From the NCBI GenBank assembly GCA_036937835.1, contig CM072861.1, positions 23,841,501-23,905,500 on the forward strand: a stretch of 64,000 bases of DNA, given 5' to 3'. A program made the translations under genes and the position numbers. Of the stretch, positions 12,263-26,247 are shown piece by piece. This stretch comes from Pampus argenteus. Taxonomy: Eukaryota > Chordata > Actinopteri > Scombriformes > Stromateidae. Numbering within the stretch: the first letter of the stretch is position 1; every line of letters begins with the position of its first letter. Below the pieces are notes generated by a model. It ran no database searches, was not told the origin of the DNA, and was given only the letters and a program-made list of their open reading frames with translations.

Positions 12263-14807
12263 AGTGCTCAGTCAACATTTTCATACACATTTTTAATGGC
12301 ACCCATATTTTAGAAGAGATAAGAGGAACACTAAGGGTGAAGAAGAGCGATAGAAACAGGGATAGTGGAAACAAGTTAAGAAGCTTTATCTCAGGGGGGG
12401 TTGAAGAACGTATTATATTAAAGGTAATAAAACATTACTCAAAGAGAAAGGTCAGGTAAAGTGTAAATCACTCTAAAATTAATTCCTGGAATGAATAGCT
12501 TCATTAAAATGATTTACTGAGGTGTCGGAGGAGGATTGTCACTCTGTAGACGTAGATAGATTTTCTGCTACAGCGTCCATAGAGCACTTGAATTTGGTAA
12601 ATAGAGAGAATCAGCGGTGACAGTAGGGAGGCTTTGGCTTCGGCCTGATATTCACACTGAATGATCACTTTGTCACACACGCATTATTTATTCTGACACG
12701 TCCTTCTTGTGAGACATTTCCTGCAAGGGGAGGGTTTAAATTTAACCTCATTTTTCACCAGTGACTGCTGATCTGATCCGGATGATCTGCTGTCATTTTC
12801 AGTCTACACTTAAGTTGCATTATTCAGCAGGCAGTTAGCAAAAGTTCCCCCGAAAATATGAAGTTATGATATGAAGACTTATATTTTGATTTATGTAAAG
12901 AAATAAAAAACAAAACATTTTACTCCTTCAATTTTAGTTGAACGATGTTGCTGCTTTCTCTCTCATAAGAAAAATAAGACTTTTGATGGTAGCATGAAGA
13001 AAAGAACATGTGACTTTGGACAGTAGTGGGTAGCTTGTAGCTAACATGTTAACTAAAGCATTTAGCTAGCAAATCTTGGCCTGTAAAGAAAACATTAAAG
13101 GCTTCATTCTTGTTAATTTAAATCATATTTTGTCAATTTTGTCAAACGGAGACGGTGACTTCCTGCTCACGTTGGGAGAACAAGAGGTCTTCAGGTCGCT
13201 GCTGCCTGTATGATCCTTATCAGCCAGTCAGGCCAGGCGTTAAGTAAGGTGGAGGTAAGCACTGTAAATCAAAGCTGCCACTATGGGGGTTCAGGGAGAG
13301 GGGGAGGTTACAGAAATGTGAAAGACTAACACTGCAGATTGAATTACTTCACTGCTGCAAAACTGACTTGAAACTTCATTCTGCTTCTCATATTCTGACT
13401 TAATTTTTTAAAACTACACCTGCGTTGTTTATTGGTGCATTTTTATCTTATTTTAACAATAAGATATTTTAATGACAAAAACACTAAGCTCGACTACTGT
13501 CTACTAACTTGATGTGCACTTTGGAGGAATTCAGGCTCTGATCTTTATCAATCTGCATTTCATGGGAGTTTACAGTTGACTTATCGCAGGAACTAAAATA
13601 AGCTGTGCAGGACACCATGCATCATTTACCACCAAAACAATCACTGTCAAGTTATGAAGGGGAAGCAGAGGGGATGTCTTGTGATTGACAAGATGATATC
13701 ATTTAAATATCAATGATTAAATACTTATTTATGTCCTCATAGCTTTACAATACAAACACAAACAAAAAAAAACCTAAATTTGGTTGCATCATTTGGCCAT
13801 CAATGCAGTGCCTTCTAAAGAATAGTTGCAGTTGGTGCTTAAGACTATTTACTTATTTCCTCCCCAGGCCCGTGTCCTCCTCCTGACCCTGAATTCCTTG
13901 TCACCATCATCAGGAGAGTGAACCTGTTGATGGACACATTGACACGTTTTGAGAAAGGTCAGCTGAGGACCATTCAAGGCCCCGCAGCCTCCGTCCATTA
14001 CTGCACCTGTAAACTGGTCTGGTCGACATGTGGCGACAGTTCTCCTTTCACTATCCGTTGATCTGGAGGCGACAGGGTGGAACGTGAAGCGATCGTGCTT
14101 TCACACTGAGAGCGGCTCAGATGACGGGTAGCTCCACTCTTCTGAGAGGTGATCTGTCATTCTTGTCATTATGAAGTAGTAAAAAGTATTTTACTGCTCT
14201 TGGATAATCTTTCATAAAATTACAATTAAACAAATTGCCATTGGTACCAATTTGTGAACCTTTGAGCAACAGTAAGTCTCAAGTGTCAGTTTTAGCTGGT
14301 TGTTTTGGTCCAGAGTTAAATATGACAATTAAGCCCTGACTTTACATCCAGCACTACCAACACAAAACCAGCTTTGTCCAAAAACATTTCAATAAAATCT
14401 TATACTGTCTGACAGAAAATGCTTTTCGTATCAGATACACTGCCTATATTGGATATATTGGATATCTAGTTCTTCGCTCCTACATTGTTTGAATGTGCTT
14501 TATATCCACAATGGGGAAGCAGCCACCTCTGAACACAGTGGATGGAGAAGTCTGAATGCTTACTGTATAATATAATGTTAAAATGAACATGCCAACGTGT
14601 TGAATGTTTCATGCTGAAACACATCAGTGTTTTCAGTCCCTCCATTTATTCTAAATGAGAAGAATTCATCTGTAGAAAGGTTTATGGTTCATGCTCTTAA
14701 AATATGATTCATGGGGCGAAATTCAAATGATTCACAGTCCATTGGTTGAGAAATTACAGCCAGCACTTGTACAGACTGGATGCCTACAACAATTACTGCA
14801 AGACTGG

Positions 14808-14847
14808 TATGTATGTATGTATGTATATGTGTGTGTGTGTGTATGTA
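14808..14847 (+). repeat. (ATGT)n(GT)n compound microsatellite
   Basis: Several ATGT/GTAT units pass into a run of GT units. Confidence 0.85.
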
Positions 14848-15439
14848 GTGGAGGGAGGTTAATTATAGTTTAGTATAGTAGAGGCCCCAGTGCACAGCAG
14901 TACTATTGTATGTTTATGGTTAGCAAGAAATATATGTTGCAGTGTTCATTTGGGCGTCTGAATGTTGCTTTAAGACAGATTGAAAAATTGTGAACCAAAG
15001 TTGTTTAAAGTTACCCGCCCACTAAACACACATAGAAACATAGAAACCAACCGGCTGGAGTCAAGATGCTGCATTTTAAGTTGCAAGTTATGTCCTCTGA
15101 GTTCAGTAATTGATCTCTGATTGGTTTCCTCTTTACTGATGGATTTGTTCTTATATGCCTGTTGAATATTAGAAAAACAATACAGGGGCTCTTTGTGTCT
15201 TTTATAATGAGGGACACTGACATTTACCCATCGCCGTTTTAAACGACTCCTCTGTAAGTCAGTCAGTAGCGAAGCATCTCGTTGTAAATGTAAATGTTGA
15301 GCAGTATGGATCGAACAGCGTGAGGCGGCCGCAGCAGCGGGTTACATAAGCTGGATTTTAGCTTCATTTCCTCCAGGCTCTCCTGCTCTTTGCTCAGGTT
15401 CACCTGCTGCCGGTGGCATCATGCCCACCTTCTGTTGGT

Positions 15440-15760
15440 GTTTATTTCTAGACCCGACCTCCTCCCTCCGCTTCTCCTCTCTCTGTTCATCTGTCTCCTT
15501 CTCTCTTACTCCTCTTCATCACCCCTCCACCTCCTACATCCCTTTGTTCACTTCCTCTCTTTTATTCATTTCAACTTCTTTTTCCTGCTAACCATCTTTT
15601 CATATTTTCCCCCTCTTTCCATTTTACTCCTTTTTACTTCTCAGTGTCACTCATTTTTCATCATCATTGCATTTTTCTTTCATTCCCTCCTCTTTTTTTG
15701 CTTGCATCCTTTACCTTTATCGTCACTAATAATTATATTGTCTCTCTCTTGTTTTTTTCC
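15440..15760 (+). repeat. long pyrimidine-rich tract
   Basis: Roughly 320 bases mostly of C and T on the + strand, with runs such as CTCCTCCCTCCGCTTCTCC. It generates spurious open frames rich in F, L, S and P. Another CT-rich stretch lies at about 16055-16155. Confidence 0.65.
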
Positions 15761-18679
15761 CAATGTCATTTCTCTCATCTTTTCTTCATTCATGATTGTT
15801 ATGACTCAACACAGGAGTCGTTTCAGCTGCGTTTTCACTTCTATTTAAACAAAGCAACTGTCTACATGTGCAGGTCACTGCCTTAAAAACATGATGTTTC
15901 CAGTGTTTAATAGTGTTTTACAAGCCTGTAGTTTATAGTGATCTGAAGCTATAATGATGTGATGTGTTTTGGGCTGTGGTGCTGCTAACGTGCTGCTTCA
16001 CATTCATCCATTATGGAGACCATTTTTAAAAAGCCCAGTTTTCTGTACTGTTCTGTCCCCCCGTCTTTCTCTCCCCCCCTCTCCTTCCTCCCCCCTCCTG
16101 CCTTCCTCTCTCAGGTCCATGTGTTCGCTCTCTCTCTCTCTCTCTCTCCCCTCGCTGTATCATCAGGTCTCTCCATCCTGGCCTGGAAACACTGGACCTG
16201 GAGCCTCAGGGAAGCTTCTGTTCACCTTCTGTTTCAGCTTTAAAGGGAGAATACAAGGTTTTATACATTTCGATTTCCTTTCATTTTTTAACCTCATTTG
16301 TTTAATTCTTTCTAAGTGAGAGTTGTAAAGTCTGAGGTCAATGGATAGGCTGTTTATCTGACCTAATGCATATCATCCTGTCCGTAAACTAGATAAATGT
16401 GGTTCTCTTTGCTTTTGGATTTGACACCATAGATAGAGATCATGAATGAAGGTAACTCAATGGTATGTGAATTCTGCAACGTGTTTAGAGATTAAGCTAC
16501 GTGGGTTTCATTAAAAATTGTTTGAACCAATTAGGTGTTTGTTCTAATTAACTTCAGACTTTTAGCAGCTCTGGTGTTCACATGGTCAACATACTGTACA
16601 GAAAACACAGCTTCTTCTGTATAATCTGCGAAATCTCCAAAGAATAAAGAAATCTGTGCTTCTGTCACAGGACATGTGGCACACACATAACGGTATTAAA
16701 CTAGATTCTCCTTGACCCGCTGCACACATGAGGCTTTCTCAGTTTTAAATTCACATTAATCCAATGCATTGTACATAATTCCTCCTGGTCAGTTTTTCAG
16801 GTTTTCTTGCTTAAAGACTTTTAGCATCTGCGGCAGACACAACAATACCCTTCACTGCATCATCCTCCACTCAGTGATGGAAGACGGTGACACGGACCAG
16901 GGACCAGTGATCTCGAGCACAGTAAGAAAATGTATTATTCTAGTATTTAACATAATAATGATCTAATCTGCTCTCTTTCTTCACCAGCTAACTGTGGCTT
17001 TAGATGTTTGTCACTTACGGGCTGCTGTAAGCTACGCCACAGGTCATGAGTAGTTTTGCAATTCCCTGCTCTTTAGATCTTGATAAGGCAGAAATGACTT
17101 AATGCATCTTCATTGGGTCACGTACTGTAGATTAGATACCACCACCGCCCTCATTATTCTCCCTCCTCTACCATAGCACATTCATGGCCCAAGGCCAGGA
17201 GTTAGAGAGCTGTATGCAGTGAGTTTATTTGTTGTGTTTACACAACAGCAGCACAAAGCCTGTAGAGGTTCTGGTGCAACAATAAAACCATAACAGCCAA
17301 TTACCCTTCTCCATTAGGCTGGGATAGTCTGCAGTCGTCTGTTAGTCCCTGCTGTGTCACATGGTTAAACCCAGATTAGATTAGCCACTAAATCATCACA
17401 CAATCTACAAAGGGTGACCATCGCTGCAGCTGGCAATCACTTAATTACTGGCTGAATCTGCTGTTGTTCTATATTTTACTTTTTATCAAGACTTCCCATA
17501 ACCAACAATGTTTTAGTCTGCATAGCAATACCCTGCCTGTGGCACTCGGTTCTTACTGAGTGCATAAATCTTTTAAGTAAATTTTCCTTTTTAAAGGCCG
17601 TCATTTCCTAAAACAGCCGGACACTATAATATTCAGCAGATGATACTTAAACAGGATTATATGGTGCATTTGCAGGGGACTATTTTAAGATGCGGATTAA
17701 TACACAGTTGTATGATTGAGTCAAAATAAACTAGTGTGTATTGTTCATGGTGTGACATAGAGAGAAACTATAAAACCTCACTGTCAACAACTTTTGTTCA
17801 CATTGTTATTTATTAGTTTTTTAACCTCTGGTAAATCATTCATTGTAAAAACTGTACAAGCTGAAGTCTGCAGATTATCCAGAATAACTCAAAGTAAGAG
17901 TCGACACAACAAATATGTTCTTACATACATTATGTTAGTTTAGCAGCAGAAGTCTCAGTAGAAAATACTGCAGCTCAAAAACTCAACGCAAATAAATCTT
18001 GCCACCAGGGGTAAGTGGGATTTATTTTATTCTTATTTTGGTGACCTTTTAAAATGTTTTTGTTCCAAACTTTCGTTTGGTTTAAACTATCAGCGTCTTT
18101 GTGTTGTAGATGTTATTTAGTTATTGTTGTTGTTTATGTTGTATTTATTGTGTGAAATCCTTTTGGCAAATTATATATGCTACGAGGAAAAAGTTCCTAA
18201 TTATAACTGCAACCAATAATCGATCAGTCGATTGACAGAAAGTTCCAGCTCATCATATATGACCACATGATGATTCAGCTTTGTGTTTATTATTCATGTT
18301 GTGGTGGCCGCTGGTTTACTAGAGTGCATTATGGTGAAAAATATTCCTAATATTTTATCCTCAGGTATGAGGAACACTTTTTAATGTTCAGGTGTTCCTA
18401 ATAAAGTGCTTGATGAGTGTATATGACAGTAAAGAGGTTTTAGACCAAACTAAAAATCATTTTTTAAAAATTTCACAGACTACAAGATTAATTGATAATA
18501 AAAAAAATATTTTCTTTAGTTGCAGTCATGCTGAATTTAACTTGATTTATTGCAGAGAGATGTACAACATACACACCCTAGAAGCACAGTCCTGGCCGAG
18601 GCCCAAAGGCCTGAGCTCACAGGCAAGACGGGGGGGGGAGGGAGGGAGCACATCCCACAATCTGGGCACATGGAAGGGG

Positions 18680-18698
18680 TGTGTGTGTGTGTGTGTGT
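18680..18698 (+). repeat. (GT)n microsatellite
   Basis: Nine GT units, next to a G-rich run at about 18630-18646. Confidence 0.88.
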
Positions 18699-20407
18699 AA
18701 CAGAAAGAGAGGAGGGACAGTGTGAGAAATGGGTGGAGATGGGACTCCTGAGGGAGTGTTGAGGTGTCTCTGCAGCACTTTGGTTCAGAGCCTTTGAAGG
18801 CACTGAAGTTGAAGTTGGCGTCAGTAGAAAACACACTCTTAACCGTTCTGTGTGTGTTTTACTGTATCTTCTCTCTATTTTTATGGACTTTACACTAAAC
18901 CACTATGGGATTACAGTGGCCGTCACCCTCCTGTCAAAGGATTTTCAAAGTTCCTGAAGCGTGAGAGGAGAAAAGAAACAGATATTCCTGGAAGAGTCGC
19001 CTAACTGGACCTCAGGTAAGTTTTCACTCGACATGCATGCTGCTTCACCGCACTTCACACTGCCGTTTATTGTGGAGAATAACACCACTATTTAGTATCA
19101 CAATATTACTAAACACTGCCCAGAAGTAGCTTTACTGTTACACTGTAAACAGAGTAGAGGCACCTCAGAAACTTCACTAAACTTTTCTTGCAACGTGTGT
19201 CTCAGAAATCATATTTCACTTTAGATTTTTTGCACATTTTTGCCTCCTATCATGTTGTAGCTTTAATCATGCAATTAAAACGTGCATCCAGTGTCCCTGT
19301 CATACTTGATAATGTGTTAATGAGCACCAAGTGGTTGCCAAAAAAAAAGGATATTTTAAATTAAGTGAATCAATGCAGCGGTTTAATTAAAACTAAACTT
19401 GACGTCCATATTCCAGAGTTAAAAGATGAGTGTGTTACTGGTGTCTGAGTGTGAGAGTCTTGTAAAAGACTTTATGACAGTTTTCGCTCGCAGCGTTTGC
19501 ATGGAGGAGCTTAAAGAGTGGCGGAGCAGACGCATGTCAACGCATGCAGCTGAGCTTTTGACATTTAAAACTTTGGCCAAACAGTCCCTCCCTTCTCTTT
19601 ATTTAATCCTCGAGCTGGTTACCTTTCTGTGGACTGAAATCGCAGCTGTGACTGTGCATGTACGCAATCCTCTAAAATGTATCTTTACGTTGTGATGGCT
19701 GCACAGGGAAAGATGAGCATTTGTCGCTTTTTAAAACGACACTCTGGTCAAAGGGCTGTTTTTTTTCCTCTCTCCTGCTGAAAGTGGCTCCTGTCACTCA
19801 GCTATGAGGCCTGTTTGCTAAGTGTGTGTACTATGAAACGGAGGATGGCATTTGTGATGGATGGACACCAAGATAACCTTAAACGAACTGACCAGTGAAT
19901 TTCTTTAAAGGTGACTTCTCGTGATGGAACGTGGCGGTTTGAAAAGTGAAAAGAAAACAACACACTGGTTTTCCTGAATCTTATTTGACTGGAAAACTAC
20001 CTCAGGCAATATTATGGTGCTGCTTCCATTTTAAGGCATATATGCAAATAATTGGTTTTCATGACCCAGGAGAAATGTCTCTAATATCTCTGATAAGCAT
20101 AATTTGTTAAGAAGGATTAAGTCTTTTTTTTTTTTTTTTTTGATCAACTCTAATTTTTGGAAGATTTCTGCAGAAATGCTGAAATATCATTAGAGTCAAA
20201 TACGTGCAAAGTATTCAGTCTGGACTGAGAGCTTCTGAAATTATCTGATAGGTAATTTAGCAAAAGCTGTGCCTCATTACTGACGGTGCCGATAACGGGG
20301 CTGTTTGGAGTCATTGAGATACAGTTTAGACGTAGCTGCAAGGATTGAATTGATATTAGCCTTCTCCAATCAGGCTCCAGCTGACTGACTGCGTTACTGC
20401 CTACATT

Positions 20408-20435
20408 ACTGACTGACTGACTGACTGACTGACTG
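20408..20435 (+). repeat. (ACTG)7 tetranucleotide microsatellite
   Basis: Seven uninterrupted ACTG units. Confidence 0.9.
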
Positions 20436-20588
20436 TTTTTCTGCCTGGTTGTGCGTATAAGATACATAAAATCACAGAGGGAAGTTCTAAAATGAAATAA
20501 AGAAAACTTTGATAGTTTTGATATGAGTGAAACATTGAATGAAATGTGCCTTAATTTAAACAGACACACACCTAGAAATCTCCCCAAA

Positions 20589-20589
<1 letters not shown>

Positions 20590-20619
<30 letters not shown>
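20590..20619 (+). repeat. (CA)n microsatellite
   Basis: About fifteen CA units; with a GT run near 20783-20803 it builds the 235-codon minus-strand frame that I reject as a gene. Confidence 0.9.
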
Positions 20620-20621
<2 letters not shown>

Positions 20622-23600
20622 ATCTCCCCACCCACCCATCTCACACAGTCAGGTCCAAATGAACCGTCTGCAGCAGCCTGATTGAGTGACGAGCTGAGCT
20701 TGCTAACAGGGAATGTTGCTGAGGCATTTCTGACCATCCCTGTAATTATGGTGTTTGTTGTGAGGCCTGAGTGACCCTTCAGGTGTGTGTGTGTGTGGGT
20801 GTGTGAGAGAGTGTGGAGGGGCAATTTAATTTTGAAGGAGACCCCCGACCCCTCCACTCAACCTTCCACCCTTCACATGACATGATCTCACCCTGCAGCT
20901 CTGAGCAGAGAGGCTCAGAGGAAAATACAGTAAAACAGCATCGAACAATATAATATTAATATTTTATTGCAGAGGTTCAAGTGATCAGTTTTGTTATCTT
21001 AACTCTGATAAACTAAGGTTAACGTAAAGAGGTTAAATGAATAGGTTTCGAGTCACATGTTGCTTTAAATCTCATTCCCAGAACATTTCCGTGACTTCAT
21101 CTTAGATTTTTATGACTGAACCACCGCGGCGCGCCACCACAACTTTTACAGATGCTCTGACAGTAAAAGTTTTAGTTATTGTGGATTTGAGCTTGAAGAT
21201 TTTCTTCTTTGTTTAAAAGTTAGTCAATATTTTTATCACGTGTCACCCCTGAAGAACAATGTATGAAAACTGCAGTAAGTGTCTGTTGGTGTGTTATTAT
21301 TTCATGACAGAGGATTATGTCCTGTTCTGTAGCACGTATTTCGCTCCAGTTGACGTATAATTACCTTCACACTTCCAGTCTGTTTTCTCAGACCGTCAGA
21401 GTTTTGTCAGAGCGCTCTGTAGCCCCGACAGGGTTAAGTACCTCTGAAACAGAGCAACGCAGGCCTGTTGGCTCATCCCAATATAACCACACAGCTCCAG
21501 TTAAAGGCCTCCATGTCCTGGCTTCATGCTGTGGGTGTGCGGGAGGTTAGGTTGAAGGCTGCGCCCTTCCCGACCCCTGAAACCATCCAGGCGGGGGTTA
21601 GCATCGTAACCCCACCCAACACAATCCATCAGATCTGAAATTACACTCTTGCAAAGCCATTAGCTGTAAAAGTGGCTGAAGAACAGAACCGTTTAGATTT
21701 AAGTGTTTTATGCAGAGTAAAGAATACTCCTAGATCTAGATTAGATTAGAATGATTTAGCTGGAGGCTAACAGACAAAACCTGTAATTAAGGTGGGCTGT
21801 GGGCTATTATAAACAGTCTCTGTGTCATCAAACACTGACCCTAATGTTGAATGAAATGTAGTAATAATGTCCCATTAATGATGTAGTCTGACACTAATGC
21901 ATGAAATTAAATTAAATTAAATTAAATGACAGGAATGATTTCTGCTGCTAACTGAAGCCAGTCGTAGAGGTCAAAGGTCAGAGTCGTTGAGCGTTAACAG
22001 CAGTCATGCAGGAAAAAGTAATAAAAGTGAGAGCAGAGCTATGAGGCCGTTTCTGTAAATGAGAACAAGTCAGAGCAAGGAGAAGGGAATGATGGAGCCT
22101 CACGACCCCTCACTGTCTCCTCCGTCTCCTCCTCCCCTCCTCCCCTCTATATGACATCCGCTTCCTTCGATTACGACTGTATCAAACAACTATAACCACC
22201 ATTTAATTTCTGACGTGGTAGCACAACATATTGTAAGAATCAGTTTTAATCAACCATAAGTTGTCCTGCAGGACTTTGTGTCTCGTCTTTTAATGCCACT
22301 TAAAAGCTGTAAAGACAAACAGTCGTGTTTGTGTCCACCTGATGAAGCATTCAGTCTTCCTTTAGCTCTGCTTTGGTCTCCACCAGCTCCTGAGTGTTAT
22401 AAATATCTGGCTCTTCAGCTACTAGATACTAAACTTTCTTCATCAGGTAGTCGATAACATGAAAACTGGTGCTAGTTGCATCTAAAAGCAACACCGACGA
22501 GAGCTTTGAGAGTGAGCCGAAACAGTAGCATGCATACGTTTATGTCGGCAGCAGAAATTTGATGTTGTTCCCCGAGTTTAAGAGTTTCAAAGGCCTGTAT
22601 TATCATGTATGCAGGCCTCGTAGTTTGTCAAACTGGTTGGTCCAACATGAGTCAGTAAAACTCCATAAATTCTCAGTGGATTCTGTCCAAACTTGACATT
22701 TTGTGTAAAAATCCACCCCAGCCCCTAAAATCTGTTGCAGTGTTTTGTCTGAGATCACACAATGTAAAATGGATGTTAATACCTAAGAAGATGTGTATGG
22801 GAAAGAAAAAAAAACACAAAGCTCACATTGTGCAGCTGCTGCAAGATGCACAGACAGCAGTCAATCCAAAAAGCTCTGCAGACAATTGACAGAATCCTTC
22901 CACATATACAGGGATTAGTATTGATTATACTCTATTATCCTCAAGGATAGAGTGGAGGACAGTTTACTCCCTGTAAAAGACTCATACAAACTTGGTCATG
23001 TCAAAAAAACGTTATTTCATCTTCGTCTGCTTTACCACTTTTCTACAACCTGCCGTTGCCGTCTGATTGTTGTTGATCATCACTTCTGTGAAACTCTTTT
23101 CCCTGCACGTCTCACCGAGTGTCTTCAGAAACAACCTTTTATCTGAACGGGACCAGCTGCTGTAAGACCTTGTTGTAGCACTTAATTGTCAAATTTGACA
23201 TTTTCGGGTTATATCACTTTGTGAATTTTAAAGGAAACATGACTTTGTGCTCTGGAGTCAACAAATTTTTATTTTTTTTTCTCACTATAGAGTGAGCCCT
23301 TAATAGACTGACATCTAGTAAAGCCTCCCACATCCATCATGGTTTGATACTGCAGCACAGACTCATTACCATGTTAGATTGTACCAAGGTGCAGTCTATG
23401 GATGTTGATGGGGTTTTTTATGGATGAGGAGGAAATTCAACTCTGCAATTATGCAAATGAGAGATAGTCTGAAAGAAAGTTTAGGTTTCAGTTGGAGGAA
23501 AACGTTGTGGCTGTGCCGGGACAGATTAGGTTAAAGGGCAACGCTGTACTAAAGCTTTTATTTAGCTTCATAAGGAGTATATTAAAGGACAAGTTCTCAA

Positions 23601-25220
23601 TTAAAACAGCAGTCAGCAAACACAGGTTGTGTTTGCTGTAGTCGCTTCAGCAACAAATATCTACTGGATTTGACTCATTTAACGAAAGCTTCATATAGAG
23701 TTTGCTCAAGTATTTATAAATAAACACTTTCATTAATCTGTATAATCGATATAATTATAACAAGTACGTCATTAATAATTGTAATAAATGCATATACAGT
23801 GGAAACAGTTCTTAAATCTGCTTAGAAGAGCCTGTAAGTGGTTTATAAGTGTAGAAATGTCACAAACAGCTGCTGACAGATGAATAAAGCTGTATATTAA
23901 TTTACAGAAAGGTACCGCAGTCCTTCTGGGGTTTTCTTTCCTTTGAAACGCCCACATCCGAAACAGCACCTTGATGTGATTACTTGGATATTATATTTCA
24001 GCTGAACCCCGGCAGTGCTCTCTTCTCTCCTTTCCTTTTGGAGAATGGAGGTGTAATCACTTTACAAAAAAACAGAACACAGGTTGAAGGGATGAATGCA
24101 GTCGGAGAGGCGGCAGGAGGAGGAATAATGCCATATAGTTTTTAGTGAAAAAAGGAAAACCCTGAAATCCTTTAATTTCCTTATAAGACCACTTCTGCTG
24201 TAGGTATTTTACAGCAAATTACTGGTGAAGAGCTTTTGTACAAACATATGGAGATAATTACCCGTATGCCACTGGGAATGGTGCGGCCTGCTGTGTGCTG
24301 TTGGCTCTTTCAGATCAAACTACATTCCCTTCCCTCCTTTTATAAAAATGGCCCTGGGGTTTACAAAGCCAGATTGGCAGCTATAAGGATCCATGATTCA
24401 ACTTGTCTGTGTTGCAATAGTCATCACACAGGAAATGAGCGACTACTTCTTACATTTGGTGCGTTGAAAGTAATGTCCTTGCAGGGGTGACTAAGCGGAT
24501 GGTGATTGTGAGCGAAGGAAGTGATGAGGCCAGACAAATCTGTACATGTAACCAGGAAATATTTGCTATTTTACCTGCCTTTAATTTTATTACATTAATT
24601 ATATTATCTTCAATTGATAGATTATCAAATTTCTTTTTTTTTTTTTATTCATCTCTAATTCATGTACAGTTTAGGAACTTAACGTTTAGAGATCTGAAAC
24701 ACGATGAAGGTGAATTAGTCAGACGTTGTGTTGTGCAACATATTTTAATTTGGACAGTTTATCCACATAATCTGCGATTAAGTTTTAAAACATATTGTAT
24801 GTCTTGCCTCTTGAATTTCTACATAGAGCCGCGGAAGAGATTAGCATCCTGTTCCACTGAGCGAGACACGATTCGCTTCAGCGCCGTCTTGTCTACAATT
24901 GTGTTTCTCTTATGAAACGTGGAGAAGAAATCCTGGTTAATCTTGGTTAGAGATGGAGCGGCTCTCTGTCTTAAACACACATGCATACAGTTTATATAGT
25001 ACTAGTGAAAATGCTTTAACAGTATCATGGCTGCATTTATCATGTGACCAGAACCTGCAGCGGAAAGCTGGCAAACATGAAACCGCAAAAGAGTTGAGAT
25101 GTTTAAAACACTGTTCGATCTATGCTGGGAGCCATAGGGGTGATGTTAAAATGTGATCCAGGAAGCTGGAGCTGAACATGTGGCTGCAGGTTACTACCTG
25201 GAACACACACTGGGAAGGTG

Positions 25221-25246
25221 GTGTGTGTGTGTGTGTGTGTGTGTGT
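25221..25246 (+). repeat. (GT)n microsatellite
   Basis: Thirteen uninterrupted GT units. Confidence 0.9.
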
Positions 25247-26114
25247 CTGACCTCAGCAGCACCAGTAATGGCCTGAGGTTTGTGCCCTGCAGCACTGGAT
25301 GTTTGGATGAAAACATGATCGTTTCCTTTCAGTCTCAATTCCAGGTTCAGTTGAGTTTACAGACTCCAAAGAAACTCTAAACGACACATCAGTTTGCAGC
25401 AGAATAAAACACAAATAGCTTTTCAACAAGCACCAACAATCCACAGCAGTGTCCAATTTTACAAATACTTGTCAGCTGTTATGTTGTCAGCTGACTAGAA
25501 GCTCAAATTTACAGTTCAAGACCAGAGTTTAGTTTTGTTCGCTTCAGCTTCAGATTATTTCAGATACAAATTCTGATTTACAGCAAATACAGCAGATCAT
25601 TTATGCTCCAGTGTGCAATAAATACAGAAGAGCACTTCCACAGTAACCACCTCTGTGTGCATTAAAACGAGTATTAACTAGTGTGATGATGAGGCAAGTA
25701 ATGCTGATTTGTGGGATTTATTACATGCCTGTCGCAGCATTTATTAGATTCAAATGGATTCATTATATTTCTGTGTTTTCAATCAGAGTATAATCCATCC
25801 TCATCGCTCTTCCATCACCCTCCTTGGGTTGCTTGCTAAAGACTCCAGCTGCTGGTTTACATTTATTTCGGTTTTCTTTCTTCAGTTTCAGTTTGGCTGG
25901 TCCACTTTTAACACACACCGGCTCACCGGTTTATGGTAGTGAAATACAGTTAAATAAGTGATTATTTCTGCACTGTCTTTACATGAGATCAGATTAGCAA
26001 AGGCTTAACGGCCGTTTGACCCACAAACCAGAGAGAGGAAACATCAAATCTCAGAAACAGTTACCTTATCTTGTCTGAGTAACCTGTTTTTAATTTTCCA
26101 GGTTAAGGATTTAA

Positions 26115-26243
26115 AGGGTCACTTCCCCCAAATCACATAAGGGCTTTTGTCCTATATTGTTATCAAGCTGTGCAGAGAGTTTTATTTGCTGATGTGCCAA
26201 GAAAAAAAAAAGTTTTCTTTACATTTTTGGGTGAACTGTCCCT
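26115..26243. mobile_element. 129-bp MITE with TTAA target duplication
   Basis: The ends are inverted repeats: AGGGTCACTTCCCCCAAA on the left against AGGGACAGTTCACCCAAA read from the right (15 of 18 match). TTAA flanks both sides (26111-26114 and 26244-26247). TTAA duplication is typical of the piggyBac and Kolobok groups; ends of the form AGGGACAGTTCACCC occur in fish MITEs as I recall. No coding capacity. Confidence 0.75.
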
Positions 26244-26247
26244 TTAA

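Larger units (their letters stand above)
12263..26110. other. non-coding DNA upstream of fat2
   Basis: No protein-coding gene recognised on either strand. Contents are microsatellites, polypyrimidine tracts and unique AT-rich sequence. The promoter or non-coding first exon of fat2 may lie here but cannot be placed by sequence alone. Confidence 0.6.

Noticed and set aside
15390..15848. Plus-strand open frame of 152 codons rich in F, L, S
   Set aside because: It follows a pyrimidine-rich tract; composition alone explains the lack of stops.
20150..20857. Long minus-strand open frame (235 codons)
   Set aside because: It is built on two CA/GT microsatellites and an ACTG repeat (HTHTHT, CVCVCV and SVSQSV runs), has no domain and no splice or conservation evidence.
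24487..24915. Plus-strand open frame of 142 codons
   Set aside because: No recognisable domain, a poly(T)-encoded FFFFF run and no supporting splice sites or neighbours.
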